Positions 1 through 6,407 of a stretch of DNA of 12,347 nucleotides are shown piece by piece (within the stretch, counting starts at the first letter, position 1; every line of letters begins with the position of its first letter). Under the pieces are notes generated by a model, which worked only from the letters and a program-made list of their open reading frames with translations, made no database searches and was not told where the DNA came from. The DNA is from an uncultured Clostridia bacterium. GTDB taxonomy: Bacteria > Bacillota > Clostridia > Christensenellales > Aristaeellaceae. Made by a program: the position numbers and the translations under genes. Where the stretch lies: contig CANQGC010000065.1 of NCBI GenBank assembly GCA_947600345.1, forward strand, positions 1 through 12,347, given 5' to 3'.

Positions 1-13
1 CTTCTACAGAAAT

Positions 14-190
14 GCAACGCAGGACTTTTGAGCCTCGGATCTATGGGCTCAAAAGTCCGTCGCTCCTTCCGCGACAGCAGCTGGAAGGCGGCACTGCCGC
101 CGAACCTGAGGTTCCTTGGATTCTCCCTTCTGCTGCCGCGTGCTTAATGACGGACATGGGCCCCGGAGCGGGGCCCATGTCCTGCGTTGC
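14..190. repeat. Multi-hairpin intergenic element with 12-bp inverted ends
   Basis: The gene-free left end contains nested inverted repeats. GCAACGCAGGAC at 14-25 is exactly the reverse complement of 179-190, closing a 177-bp unit. Inside are a perfect 13-bp stem (22-34 with 46-58, 11-nt loop), a perfect 13-bp stem (152-164 with 170-182, 5-nt loop), a 6-bp stem in GGCGGCACTGCCGCC (87-101), a 5-bp stem (102-106 with 110-114), and a longer-range pairing of 71-80 with 131-140 with one mismatch. Stem 59-63/71-75 would compete with that last pairing. The GGAC/GTCC ends are shared between the outer repeat and the two large hairpins, so the folds are mutually exclusive. This could be a dispersed palindromic repeat, a MITE-like remnant or a structured RNA. 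No open reading frame in it looks real. Confidence 0.6.
152..182 (-). terminator. Strong 13-bp hairpin downstream of the phosphatase gene (possible terminator)
   Basis: A perfect 13-bp G+C-rich stem with a 5-nt loop begins 24 nt beyond the stop codon of the minus-strand HAD gene. This is where a terminator for the xpt-HAD transcript would be expected. No run of T follows on either strand, so it is not a canonical intrinsic terminator. It may act as a 3'-end stabiliser or simply belong to the surrounding inverted-repeat element. Confidence 0.3.
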
Positions 191-206
191 GTTCCTGTCG
201 CTGCGA

Positions 207-1004
207 CTACAGCAGCCCGATCATATCCTTTAAACTTCCGAACTTGAAGTCCGGCGTGGTCTCGGATTCCGCCAGCATCTCCTCCGTGGTCTCGCCCGAC
301 ATCACCAGGATCGAGGTCATGCCGCTGCGGATGCCGGTTTCGATGTCCGTGTACAGCCGGTCGCCCACCATCGCCAGCTCCTCCAGCTTCCTGCCCGTGC
401 GGCGCAGCACCGCATCCACGATGCCCGTGTGCGGCTTGCCCACGATCAGCTCCGGCCGCCTGCCCGTGCTCGCCTCGATGAATGCCATGATCGCGCCGAT
501 GTCCGGCATGAAGCCCGTCTCGGTGGGACAGTTGAAGTCCGGATGCGTGGCCACGTAGGGCAGCCCCGCCCGCAGGAAGTCGCAGCAGGCGCGCAGCTTA
601 TCGTAGGTCAGCGTGGTGTCGAAGCCGATCACCACCAGCTCCGGGTTCGCCTCGTCCACCTCGATCCCCGCCTCGGCGAACTCCGCGCGCAGGAATTCGT
701 TGCCCAGCACGTAGGCGCGCTTGCCCGGGTAGAGCTCGCGCAGCTTCTCGCAGGTGGCCTCGCCGGAGGTCAGCACCTTGCTCCGGTCGATGGACAGGCC
801 CATGCGGCCCAGCTTCTCCACGTAGAAGCGCGCGTTGTGGGAGGAGTTGTTCGTCAGGAACAGGAAGTCCCGGCCGGTATCGCGCACCCTCTGGATGAAG
901 TCCAGCGCGCCGTCGATCAGCTCGTTGCCCAGGTAGAATGTGCCGTCCATGTCCAGCAGGAACAGCTTTATATCGTCGAGCGTCCGCATCTTCCGCGCCC
1001 TCAT
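207..1004 (-). CDS. HAD-IIA family hydrolase (NagD/AraL/Pho13-like phosphatase)
   Basis: This is a cytoplasmic phosphatase of the haloacid dehalogenase superfamily, subclass IIA, 265 residues, the usual length. All four HAD motifs are visible: motif I DMDGT at residues 18-22 (nucleophile Asp18, general acid Asp20), motif II LTNNS around 50-54, the conserved Lys of motif III in VGKPHTG (Lys190), and motif IV VGDRLYTDIETG (213-224) for Mg2+ binding. The C2-type cap domain lies between motifs II and III. The start at 1004 overlaps the stop of xpt as ATGA, implying translational coupling. An alternative start at 989 (MRTLDD) has a GAGGG sequence 8 nt upstream and would remove five residues. The family dephosphorylates sugar phosphates, nucleotides, glycolate phosphate or pyridoxal phosphate; the substrate cannot be assigned here. 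Coupling to xpt makes a nucleotide or phosphosugar plausible but unproven. Confidence 0.93.
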   Translation of the reverse strand: MRARKMRTLDDIKLFLLDMDGTFYLGNELIDGALDFIQRVRDTGRDFLFLTNNSSHNARFYVEKLGRMGLSIDRSKVLTSGEATCEKLRELYPGKRAYVLGNEFLRAEFAEAGIEVDEANPELVVIGFDTTLTYDKLRACCDFLRAGLPYVATHPDFNCPTETGFMPDIGAIMAFIEASTGRRPELIVGKPHTGIVDAVLRRTGRKLEELAMVGDRLYTDIETGIRSGMTSILVMSGETTEEMLAESETTPDFKFGSLKDMIGLL

Positions 1005-1579
1005 TCCGGCTCGCCAAACTCGATGCGGTTCTCCGACATGCGGCTCACCGGGGCCAGCACCTCCACCCGGTAGCCCGCCGCGCGCAGCTTCTTCAGCCCC
1101 GGCTGGAAGGCCTTGGCGATCACGATGCCGATGCCCGCCAGCTCCGCGCCCGCCTGGTGCAGCAGCTTCGCCGCGCCAAAGGCCGCCTCGCCGTTGGCCA
1201 GGAAGTCGTCGATCAGCAGCACCCGGTCGCCTGGATGCACGAACTGGGACTTGAGCGTCAGCAGGTACGGCGCGTTCTTGGTGAAGGAGAACACGTCGGT
1301 CTGGAGGATGCCCTCGTTGAGTATGCTGGAGACCGACTTCTTCATGATGACCATCGGCAGGTTCATCTCCAGCGCGGCCATGGCCGCGGGGGCGATGCCC
1401 GAGGACTCGATGGTCACGATGCGGTCGATCTTCGCGTCGGCGAAGCGGCGGGCGAACTCGCGGCCCACCTCCCGCATGAGCGCGACGTCCACCTGATGAT
1501 TGAGGAAGGAGTCCACCAGCAGCACGTGGTCGTTCAGCGCGCGTCCGCACTCGAGTATCTTTTGTTGCAAAAGCTCCAT
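1001..1579 (-). CDS. xpt: Xanthine phosphoribosyltransferase
   Basis: This cytoplasmic purine-salvage enzyme converts xanthine and PRPP to XMP and pyrophosphate. The 192-residue protein aligns by eye along its length with Bacillus subtilis Xpt: LVDSFLNHQVD (21-31), VTIESSGIAPA (55-65), VFSFTKN (96-102), the PRPP-binding loop VLLIDDFLANGEA (120-132) and GIVIAKAFQPG (151-161). Length matches the family. The start at 1579 has a GAAGGGG-type ribosome binding site at 1589-1597 with normal spacing. The gene is first in a two-gene transcript, and its stop overlaps the HAD phosphatase start by 4 nt. Many Bacillota xpt genes are preceded by a purine riboswitch and followed by the permease gene pbuX. 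Here the leader between the -10 box and the start codon is only about 40 nt and neither is present. Confidence 0.95.
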   Translation of the reverse strand: MELLQQKILECGRALNDHVLLVDSFLNHQVDVALMREVGREFARRFADAKIDRIVTIESSGIAPAAMAALEMNLPMVIMKKSVSSILNEGILQTDVFSFTKNAPYLLTLKSQFVHPGDRVLLIDDFLANGEAAFGAAKLLHQAGAELAGIGIVIAKAFQPGLKKLRAAGYRVEVLAPVSRMSENRIEFGEPE

Positions 1580-1588
1580 AACCGATCG

Positions 1589-1646
1589 CCCCTTCTCGCC
1601 TGTTTTATTTTTGACAAGATTATATCACAAGCGTGCCGGCTGTGGA
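1589..1646 (-). promoter_or_regulatory. Promoter and ribosome binding site for xpt-HAD operon
   Basis: On the minus strand a perfect TATAAT -10 box lies at 1619-1624. TCCACA at 1641-1646 is a 4-of-6 match to the -35 consensus with a 16-bp spacer. Initiation about 7 nt downstream would give a leader of roughly 30-35 nt ending in the GAAGGGG ribosome binding site (1589-1597). The leader is too short for an aptamer-type riboswitch. Confidence 0.7.
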
Positions 1647-1699
1647 TTTCGCTGGGGTTAACCTTCGGTGATTTTGTCGGTTGAATTGGCAAAGAATAG

Positions 1700-1728
1700 T
1701 TGACAAATGGGTGTTGGTGAAATATAAT
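1700..1728 (+). promoter_or_regulatory. Perfect-consensus vegetative promoter for L,D-transpeptidase
   Basis: TTGACA at 1700-1705 and TATAAT at 1723-1728 are separated by exactly 17 bp, the textbook consensus for the housekeeping sigma factor. It faces the L,D-transpeptidase gene and diverges from the xpt promoter. Transcription would start near 1735, leaving a leader of about 90 nt. Confidence 0.85.
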
Positions 1729-1754
1729 TAAGATTGTGGCATTGGAGATGGAGT

Positions 1755-1768
1755 GGAGCGGCCGCTCC
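1755..1768. promoter_or_regulatory. 14-bp perfect palindrome just downstream of the promoter
   Basis: GGAGCGGCCGCTCC is a perfect palindrome about 20 nt downstream of the predicted transcription start of the L,D-transpeptidase. It could be an operator for a dimeric regulator or a small leader structure. Function is unknown; palindromes of this length can arise by chance in G+C-rich DNA, but the position is suggestive. Confidence 0.35.
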
Positions 1769-1798
1769 CTCGCCGCGCCGCATAGCGGTAAACAAATT

Positions 1799-1821
1799 CG
1801 AGGCAAAACGCGAGGCAAAAC
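1799..1821 (+). repeat. Tandem 12-nt direct repeat containing two Shine-Dalgarno-like sites
   Basis: CGAGGCAAAAC occurs at 1799-1809 and again at 1811-1821, a 12-nt period. Each copy carries a GAGG ribosome-binding core. The second lies 8 nt before the ATG at 1824, and this supports that start. The duplicate site may act as a standby ribosome site or be a slippage product. Confidence 0.55.
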
Positions 1822-1823
1822 AA

Positions 1824-3065
1824 ATGAAAGGAAGTAAACGGCCGATGAAACGCTTCAGCTGCATCCTGCTCATCCTTGCTCTTCTGGCCAATTGCGTGCC
1901 GGCGTTCGCGCAGGATGTCGTCACCGACGCCGCGCTGGATACGGAGACGGTGAAGTGCCTGCAGATCGACCTCATCAGCGGGGGGTATCTGGAGGGCGAC
2001 GCTGATGGCGTCATGGGAAGCGGAACGCAGGAGGCCATCAGGACCGCCCAGCGCGACTTGGGCCTGCCCGTGAACGGCTGCATATCGGACGAGCTGAGCA
2101 CGGCGCTGCAGCGCAACGTGTTCCCGATGAAGCTCGAGTGCCGCAGCTCGCTGGTCTATGAGATGCAGAAGCCGCTGTTCCAGTGCGGCTTCCTGGAGGA
2201 CGATCCCACCGGCTTCTACGGGAGCTCCACGATGGACGCGGTGGTCTCCTTCCAGAAGTTCGCCGTGAACGACTTCGCCGCCTATATGCAGGGCATCTCC
2301 GACGCCAAGTTCGCCGAGATGGACATTCCCGACGACCTCGCCTACAACCAGCCGATCTACAGCGCGCAGAACATCCCCTGCGACGGCATCATGACCGAGG
2401 ACTGGTACAACTTCCTGATGAACGAGTTCGAGTACCCCCGGATCACGACCATGCGGGGCGAAGTGGGCGACAACGTCAAGATCATGCAGGTGCGCCTGCA
2501 TGCGCTGGGCTATCTCTACACGGGCATGGACGGCAAATTCAGCGACGTGACGGAGCTGGCGCTGAAGTACTTCCAGCGCAAGAACGGCCTGAGCGAGACC
2601 GGCGTCTGCGACGAGAACACCAGCAGCGTGCTCTTCTCCCAGAACGCGGTCTACTCCGATGAGTACGTGATGCCTATCATGGCCTACGTCAAGCGCAGCA
2701 AGTCCCGCGTGTACGTCTACGGCTGGGATGGCTCGGGCTACAACGAGGAGCTCAAAGTCTTCCGCTGCTCCTGCGGCAAGCCCTCCACGCCCACGCTGAA
2801 GGGCACCTACTACTGCATCGGCCCGATCTCCGAGTGGTACTACATGCAGAGCTCGAACGTCTGGGTCAAGTACGCCTTCCAGATCAAGGGCAACTACTTC
2901 TTCCACTCGGTGCTCTTCTCCCACAAGGGCAACAAGTATCCGACCTCCACATCGGTGCGCAACCTGGGCAGCAACGTATCCCACGGCTGCATCCGCCTGG
3001 CGGTGGACGACATCAAGTGGCTCTACGAGCACGGCACCGTCGGCATGAAGGTCGTCATCGAATAA
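1824..3065 (+). CDS. Secreted L,D-transpeptidase with three peptidoglycan-binding domains
   Basis: This is an extracytoplasmic cell-wall enzyme that forms 3-3 crosslinks or attaches proteins to peptidoglycan. The 413-residue protein has an N-terminal signal peptide (hydrophobic 11-24, cleavage likely after AFA at 29). Three peptidoglycan_binding_1-like repeats follow, near 41-97, 108-200 (with an insertion) and 215-272. The C-terminal YkuD catalytic domain (about 294-413) has His361 in FFHSVLF and the signature SHGCIRL at 386-392, with catalytic Cys389 and Arg391. The start at 1824 has GAGG 8 nt upstream. The in-frame ATG at 1845 (MKRFSC), preceded by AGGAAG, is a credible alternative and leaves the signal peptide intact. 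NC at 23-24 does not make a lipobox because residue -1 is Asn. The gene is monocistronic, with its own promoter and a terminator about 20 nt after the stop. Confidence 0.93.
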   Translation: MKGSKRPMKRFSCILLILALLANCVPAFAQDVVTDAALDTETVKCLQIDLISGGYLEGDADGVMGSGTQEAIRTAQRDLGLPVNGCISDELSTALQRNVFPMKLECRSSLVYEMQKPLFQCGFLEDDPTGFYGSSTMDAVVSFQKFAVNDFAAYMQGISDAKFAEMDIPDDLAYNQPIYSAQNIPCDGIMTEDWYNFLMNEFEYPRITTMRGEVGDNVKIMQVRLHALGYLYTGMDGKFSDVTELALKYFQRKNGLSETGVCDENTSSVLFSQNAVYSDEYVMPIMAYVKRSKSRVYVYGWDGSGYNEELKVFRCSCGKPSTPTLKGTYYCIGPISEWYYMQSSNVWVKYAFQIKGNYFFHSVLFSHKGNKYPTSTSVRNLGSNVSHGCIRLAVDDIKWLYEHGTVGMKVVIE

Positions 3066-3082
3066 GGAATCAGAAGCAAACG

Positions 3083-3108
3083 AAGCGAGCCCGCGAGGGC
3101 TCGCTTTT
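3083..3108 (+). terminator. Intrinsic terminator after L,D-transpeptidase, probably shared by the convergent gene
   Basis: AAGCGAGCCC at 3083-3092 pairs perfectly with GGGCTCGCTT at 3097-3106 around a 4-nt GCGA loop. A T-rich tail (TTTTGTTTTG) follows on the plus strand. It lies between two convergent genes. On the minus strand the stem is followed by a less uniform T-rich stretch, so it may also stop the aldolase transcript. Confidence 0.9.
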
Positions 3109-3161
3109 GTTTTGTATGGGGAGCCGCTCGCGCGACTCCCTTCGCGTTGGTCTTCCGCCGC

Positions 3162-4244
3162 TTACTTCTTGCCAGCGAGGGATTTGCGGTACTTTTCGCT
3201 CTCCCAGTTGGCGATGAAGTGCTTCGCGGCCTCGCCCATCGTGGAGAGGGTCCTGCCGTTTGCCCGGATGTGGTGGGCGATGAACACCACCGCCGTCAGC
3301 GTCTCGGCGATGACCTGCGCCTTGCCCGCGTCCATGCGGAACAGCACCCGGCCCGCGGCCGGATCGGCCAGGCAGTGGTCCGCCTCGGGCTCGCCGGAGC
3401 CGAAGGCGAAGGAGCCGATCAGGAAGACCATCTGGTCCGGATAGAGCGGCGTCTCCAGGAAGAACTTTTCGTCAAACTCGCCGGACTTCAGCATCTCGCT
3501 CAGGAAGGGCGAATCCGCCTCCAGTATGCCGTTGCCCAGGTCCTTCAGCCCCACGTGGGGGAAGCTCGCGCCGCCCAGGCCGAAGGCCGCCGCCACGCGG
3601 TTGTTCACGTCCTCGTGGATGCGCAGGCATTCATCCGGATCGTCCGAGTGGGCGATCAGGCCGTGGTTCTGCATGAATATAGCCGCCGGGCGCCTGCCGG
3701 TCTCCGCCTCCACGCGCTTGAGTTCGTCGCGGATGGAGAAGGTCAGCCGCGCGCCGGGATCGGTGTAGGGCACCATGCCCCAGCCGTAGTCCGCGCCCGA
3801 GAGCGCCTTCTCTACGATTTCCGCGCACTCCACGCTGCACGCCGCCAGGTTGGCGTACACGCTGTGGCTGTGGGCCACGTAGGTGTCCAGGATCGAATGG
3901 AAGCCCGCCTCCACGCTGGGCCGCAGCGCCGCCAAGCCCTCGATCGATTTGGTGTTTTCCTTTGCCTGAGCCGAGCCCGCCTTCTCCACGTCCTCGAAGT
4001 CCGCGGGGTCGCTGCCGAAGTAGAAGCGGCGCAGCGCCTCGTAGTCCAGCACGGCGTAGGCCTTATCGATTTCGATGTCCTTCAGGCAGAAGCCCGAGGC
4101 CTTGATGGCCATCAGCCCGCCGTCCAGCTTCACGGAGGTGTTGCCGCCGCCGCCTTGCACATAGTCGTTCCTGCCGCCCACGGATTTGGATACGCGGCTG
4201 AAGTTTTCCAGCTTCGCGCGGTTCGCCTCAAAGAAGTTGCCCAT
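3162..4244 (-). CDS. Class II aldolase/adducin family protein (stand-alone, long form)
   Basis: This is a probable Zn-dependent sugar-phosphate aldolase or epimerase-type enzyme in the cytoplasm, 360 residues from the ATG at 4244. Class II aldolase hallmarks are visible: the phosphate-binding Gly loop QGGGGNTSVK (30-39), candidate catalytic Glu112 in PSVEAGFH, Zn-ligand pair His125 and His127 in VAHSHSVYAN, and His194 in QNHGLIAHSDDPDE. The Gly loop resembles the aldolase half of bifunctional rhamnulose-1-phosphate aldolase/dehydrogenase proteins, but no Rossmann dehydrogenase half follows. The protein is well over the roughly 210 residues of FucA/AraD types, with about 150 extra C-terminal residues after the metal site. 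A GGGAG lies 11 nt before the chosen ATG, somewhat far. An in-frame GTG at 4265 lacks a ribosome binding site. The gene stands alone under its own promoter, so substrate cannot be inferred from neighbours. Confidence 0.88.
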   Translation of the reverse strand: MGNFFEANRAKLENFSRVSKSVGGRNDYVQGGGGNTSVKLDGGLMAIKASGFCLKDIEIDKAYAVLDYEALRRFYFGSDPADFEDVEKAGSAQAKENTKSIEGLAALRPSVEAGFHSILDTYVAHSHSVYANLAACSVECAEIVEKALSGADYGWGMVPYTDPGARLTFSIRDELKRVEAETGRRPAAIFMQNHGLIAHSDDPDECLRIHEDVNNRVAAAFGLGGASFPHVGLKDLGNGILEADSPFLSEMLKSGEFDEKFFLETPLYPDQMVFLIGSFAFGSGEPEADHCLADPAAGRVLFRMDAGKAQVIAETLTAVVFIAHHIRANGRTLSTMGEAAKHFIANWESEKYRKSLAGKK

Positions 4245-4288
4245 ATCGGATTCGTCTCCCTTCACCTAAATACAAAATTTATACCTTT

Positions 4289-4317
4289 ATTATATCAGTT
4301 TCAATTCGTCGAAGCAA
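4289..4317 (-). promoter_or_regulatory. Promoter for the class II aldolase gene
   Basis: On the minus strand TATAAT (4289-4294) is preceded by TTGCTT (4312-4317) with a 17-bp spacer. Transcription would begin near 4282, giving a leader of about 38 nt. The site is back to back with the promoter of the right-hand operon, the two -35 boxes being only 16 bp apart, so one regulator bound between them could affect both. Confidence 0.75.
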
Positions 4318-4333
4318 TGCCTTTTTTGTGACG

Positions 4334-4362
4334 TTGCATTCCCTGTATGAAGCGCATATAAT
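4334..4362 (+). promoter_or_regulatory. Promoter for the six-gene transporter operon
   Basis: TTGCAT at 4334-4339 and a perfect TATAAT at 4357-4362 are spaced by 17 bp. This is the only convincing plus-strand promoter seen before the run of genes from 4500 to the right edge. The predicted start near 4369 leaves an unusually long leader of about 130 nt. Confidence 0.7.
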
Positions 4363-4368
4363 ATACAC

Positions 4369-4499
4369 ATCCTGGAATGGCTGACATGGGCCGGCCAACA
4401 TTGTTAAATTTTGAGCATCGATGCGGCGCGAGAAACCGCGCGCCCGCGCACAAGGTCTAATCTGTGGATCAGTCTTATCGAACGTGAAGGAGAAACAAC
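4369..4499 (+). promoter_or_regulatory. Long 5' leader with hairpin and strong ribosome binding site
   Basis: The leader of about 130 nt has no coding potential I can support. It contains the palindrome GGCCGGCC (4389-4396) and a 6-bp G+C hairpin (4425-4430 with 4439-4444, 8-nt loop). It ends with AAGGAG (4487-4492) placed 7 nt before the ATG at 4500. No T-run follows the hairpin, so an attenuator is not evident. I did not recognise a known riboswitch class. Confidence 0.4.
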
Positions 4500-6404
4500 A
4501 TGAAGAGATGGATGAGCGCGATGCTGGCGCTGGCGCTGTGCGCCTCCGCGGGCCTGGCGGAGGGCGCGCCAGACGGGCAGGAGCGCGTATCGGAGGCGCT
4601 GGCGGAGGCCGCGCAGGTCGCCGTGCCCGCGCAGACGCCGGGCGCGGATGGCGGAGATGCCGGTCCGGAGCGCGCGGAGCTCGTCGAAGTCGTCGAAATC
4701 GAGGGCGCGGACGGCGCCGGGGAGGAGCAGGCGCAGGCCCCCGCGATCGACGAAGCCGAAGTGGAGCCCCTGGGCGCGGGCGACCCCGGCGATGCCGGTT
4801 TCAGCGACACCGATCCGGACGCGGCGGCGGAGCCCGAGGCGGACGCCGGCGCCGAGGGCTACGTGCTCGACGGCGCGCAGAGGCGCACCGGCTCCCTGGC
4901 GGAGCTGCTGGCGGAGCCCGGGCAGAAGACCGTGTACGTGCTGGCCAAGCAGCCGGTGACGATCGCGGACTTCCGGCTGGCGCTGCTGAAGGACGCGGTC
5001 CTGCTGCCCGATCCTGAGCTCTATCCCGGGGAGCGGTACGCGGTGAAGCTCATGGACGGCGAAACCGAGCTCACCCCGGAGGCCATCGCCGCCGCCACGG
5101 ACGAGGTCGTGGCGCTGTGCGTGTCCGTGGTCGAGCTCCTCCCCGGCCCGGACGAGCCGGGCGGAATCCGGATTCAGGTCGAGGCGCGGAACTACGAGCC
5201 CGAGTCCTGGATGAACTGGAACCCGGAGTTCCGGCTCTCCGGCATCCCGGCGGACGCCCAGGGCTACAGCTACGTGGCCGTGATCTATGGCGAGCGCTTC
5301 ATCCCCCTGTCCGAGGACTTCTACATCCCCATGGAGGAGGGCGTCTACACGCTGCGCTTCGCCATACTGGACGCGCAGGGCGACGTGGTGTCCAGCTCGG
5401 AGGCCTACGACTTGATGCTGGACCTCACGCCGCCGGAGCTCAGCGTGGAGGTCAGCCAGAAGCGCGACTACGCCATGTACCTGAGCGCCACGGACGCGCC
5501 CGGCGGCACGGCCGCCGCGTGCAGCGGCGTGGCCGAATACTCGCTGGACGGCGGCGAGAGCTGGCAGCCGCTGGGCGAAGGGGAGCGCGTGGAGCACGTC
5601 GAATCCCGCAGGAAGACCTTCCCGCCGCAGACCATACTGGTGCGCGACCTGGCGGGAAACATCGCCGGGAACGCGGAGCAGATCGTGCTGGATAGACTTA
5701 TCGACGACAGCTACACCGGCGGCTGGGGCGGTGGAGGCGGCTCCACCTCGGAGCCGAAGGTTCCCCACGCCAGCGGCAGTGGCGACGATACCCCCTACGC
5801 CGCCTACGAGCTGGCGCTGCCCCAGGGCGCGGTGGACGTGCTGACGCTGGGCGGCGAGGAGATCGACCTGGGCCTGCAGGTGGACGGCGCGGGCCCCGAG
5901 GCCTTCACCGCGGAGCTGACCGCCTGGGCGCGGGAGAACCGCGCGGAGGAGCCCGCGAAGGACACGCTGGTGGTGCGCGCGCGCTCCAGCGCCGCCCACG
6001 GAACCCACGACTACGCCTGGCGGATCAACGGCTCGGTGCTGCGCAAGCTGTACAATTCGGACATCGCCTATCTGGCCCTCTCCGCCGGCGACGCGGTGCT
6101 GAGCCTTCCCACCGTGGGCTTCACCGCCGGAACCCGCTACGCCGAGCTCAAGATGAGCGGCGTATCCACGGCGGAGTTTGAGTACGAGATCGTGATGCGC
6201 CCGGGCGGGGGCCCCTCGGCGGACGCCTGGAACCTGAGCCAGGACTGCGCGGTGGAGATCTCGGTGGCGGTGGCGGGCGAGCGCTACGAGATGATCGACC
6301 GCAGCGCCACGCCGGAGATGTATCCCTACGACGTCTACTGCGGCCCGGCGGACCTGCCGGACTACCCCTACGGCGCGTACCCCGGAGCGGAAATGGAGGG
6401 CTGA
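4500..6404 (+). CDS. Secreted acidic protein with Ig-like module, function unknown
   Basis: I do not recognise the family. The 634-residue protein starts at an ATG with an ideal AAGGAG site. It has a signal peptide (hydrophobic 6-20, likely cleavage after GLA), then a low-complexity Ala/Glu/Asp/Pro-rich acidic stretch to about residue 115. Two apparently folded regions follow, near 118-212 and 215-300. A bacterial Ig-like module (about 306-395) begins LDLTPPELSVEV, contains the YSLDGGESWQPL turn and ends VRDLAGNIAGNA. A Gly/Ser-rich linker (GGWGGGGGST, about 407-416) leads to a C-terminal region with a Tyr/Pro-rich tail. No sortase motif, lipobox or second membrane segment is seen, so it is either released or bound non-covalently at the surface. 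It is the first gene of the transporter operon, 3 nt before the next, so a role in ligand capture or envelope scaffolding is possible but inferred. Confidence 0.8.
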   Translation: MKRWMSAMLALALCASAGLAEGAPDGQERVSEALAEAAQVAVPAQTPGADGGDAGPERAELVEVVEIEGADGAGEEQAQAPAIDEAEVEPLGAGDPGDAGFSDTDPDAAAEPEADAGAEGYVLDGAQRRTGSLAELLAEPGQKTVYVLAKQPVTIADFRLALLKDAVLLPDPELYPGERYAVKLMDGETELTPEAIAAATDEVVALCVSVVELLPGPDEPGGIRIQVEARNYEPESWMNWNPEFRLSGIPADAQGYSYVAVIYGERFIPLSEDFYIPMEEGVYTLRFAILDAQGDVVSSSEAYDLMLDLTPPELSVEVSQKRDYAMYLSATDAPGGTAAACSGVAEYSLDGGESWQPLGEGERVEHVESRRKTFPPQTILVRDLAGNIAGNAEQIVLDRLIDDSYTGGWGGGGGSTSEPKVPHASGSGDDTPYAAYELALPQGAVDVLTLGGEEIDLGLQVDGAGPEAFTAELTAWARENRAEEPAKDTLVVRARSSAAHGTHDYAWRINGSVLRKLYNSDIAYLALSAGDAVLSLPTVGFTAGTRYAELKMSGVSTAEFEYEIVMRPGGGPSADAWNLSQDCAVEISVAVAGERYEMIDRSATPEMYPYDVYCGPADLPDYPYGAYPGAEMEG

Positions 6405-6407
6405 GCG

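Noticed and set aside
1..206. tRNA, T-box or other known RNA in the hairpin-rich left end
   Set aside because: I could not find an acceptor/T-arm arrangement, a T-box bulge motif or another known signature. Reported only as a structured repeat of unknown type.
1005..1550. Upstream extension of the HAD phosphatase frame
   Set aside because: It overlaps xpt out of frame and has the low-complexity look of a shadow; the HAD fold begins at the ATG at 1004 or 989.
1580..1733. Purine riboswitch before xpt
   Set aside because: The promoter sits too close to the start codon and I see no aptamer-like paired core.
1728..3032. 434-codon open frame on the minus strand
   Set aside because: It is antisense to the L,D-transpeptidase, whose HGCIRL active site and signal peptide leave no doubt about the coding strand.
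3147..4331. 394-codon open frame on the plus strand
   Set aside because: It is antisense to the class II aldolase, which has an intact metal site, and it runs through both flanking intergenic regions.
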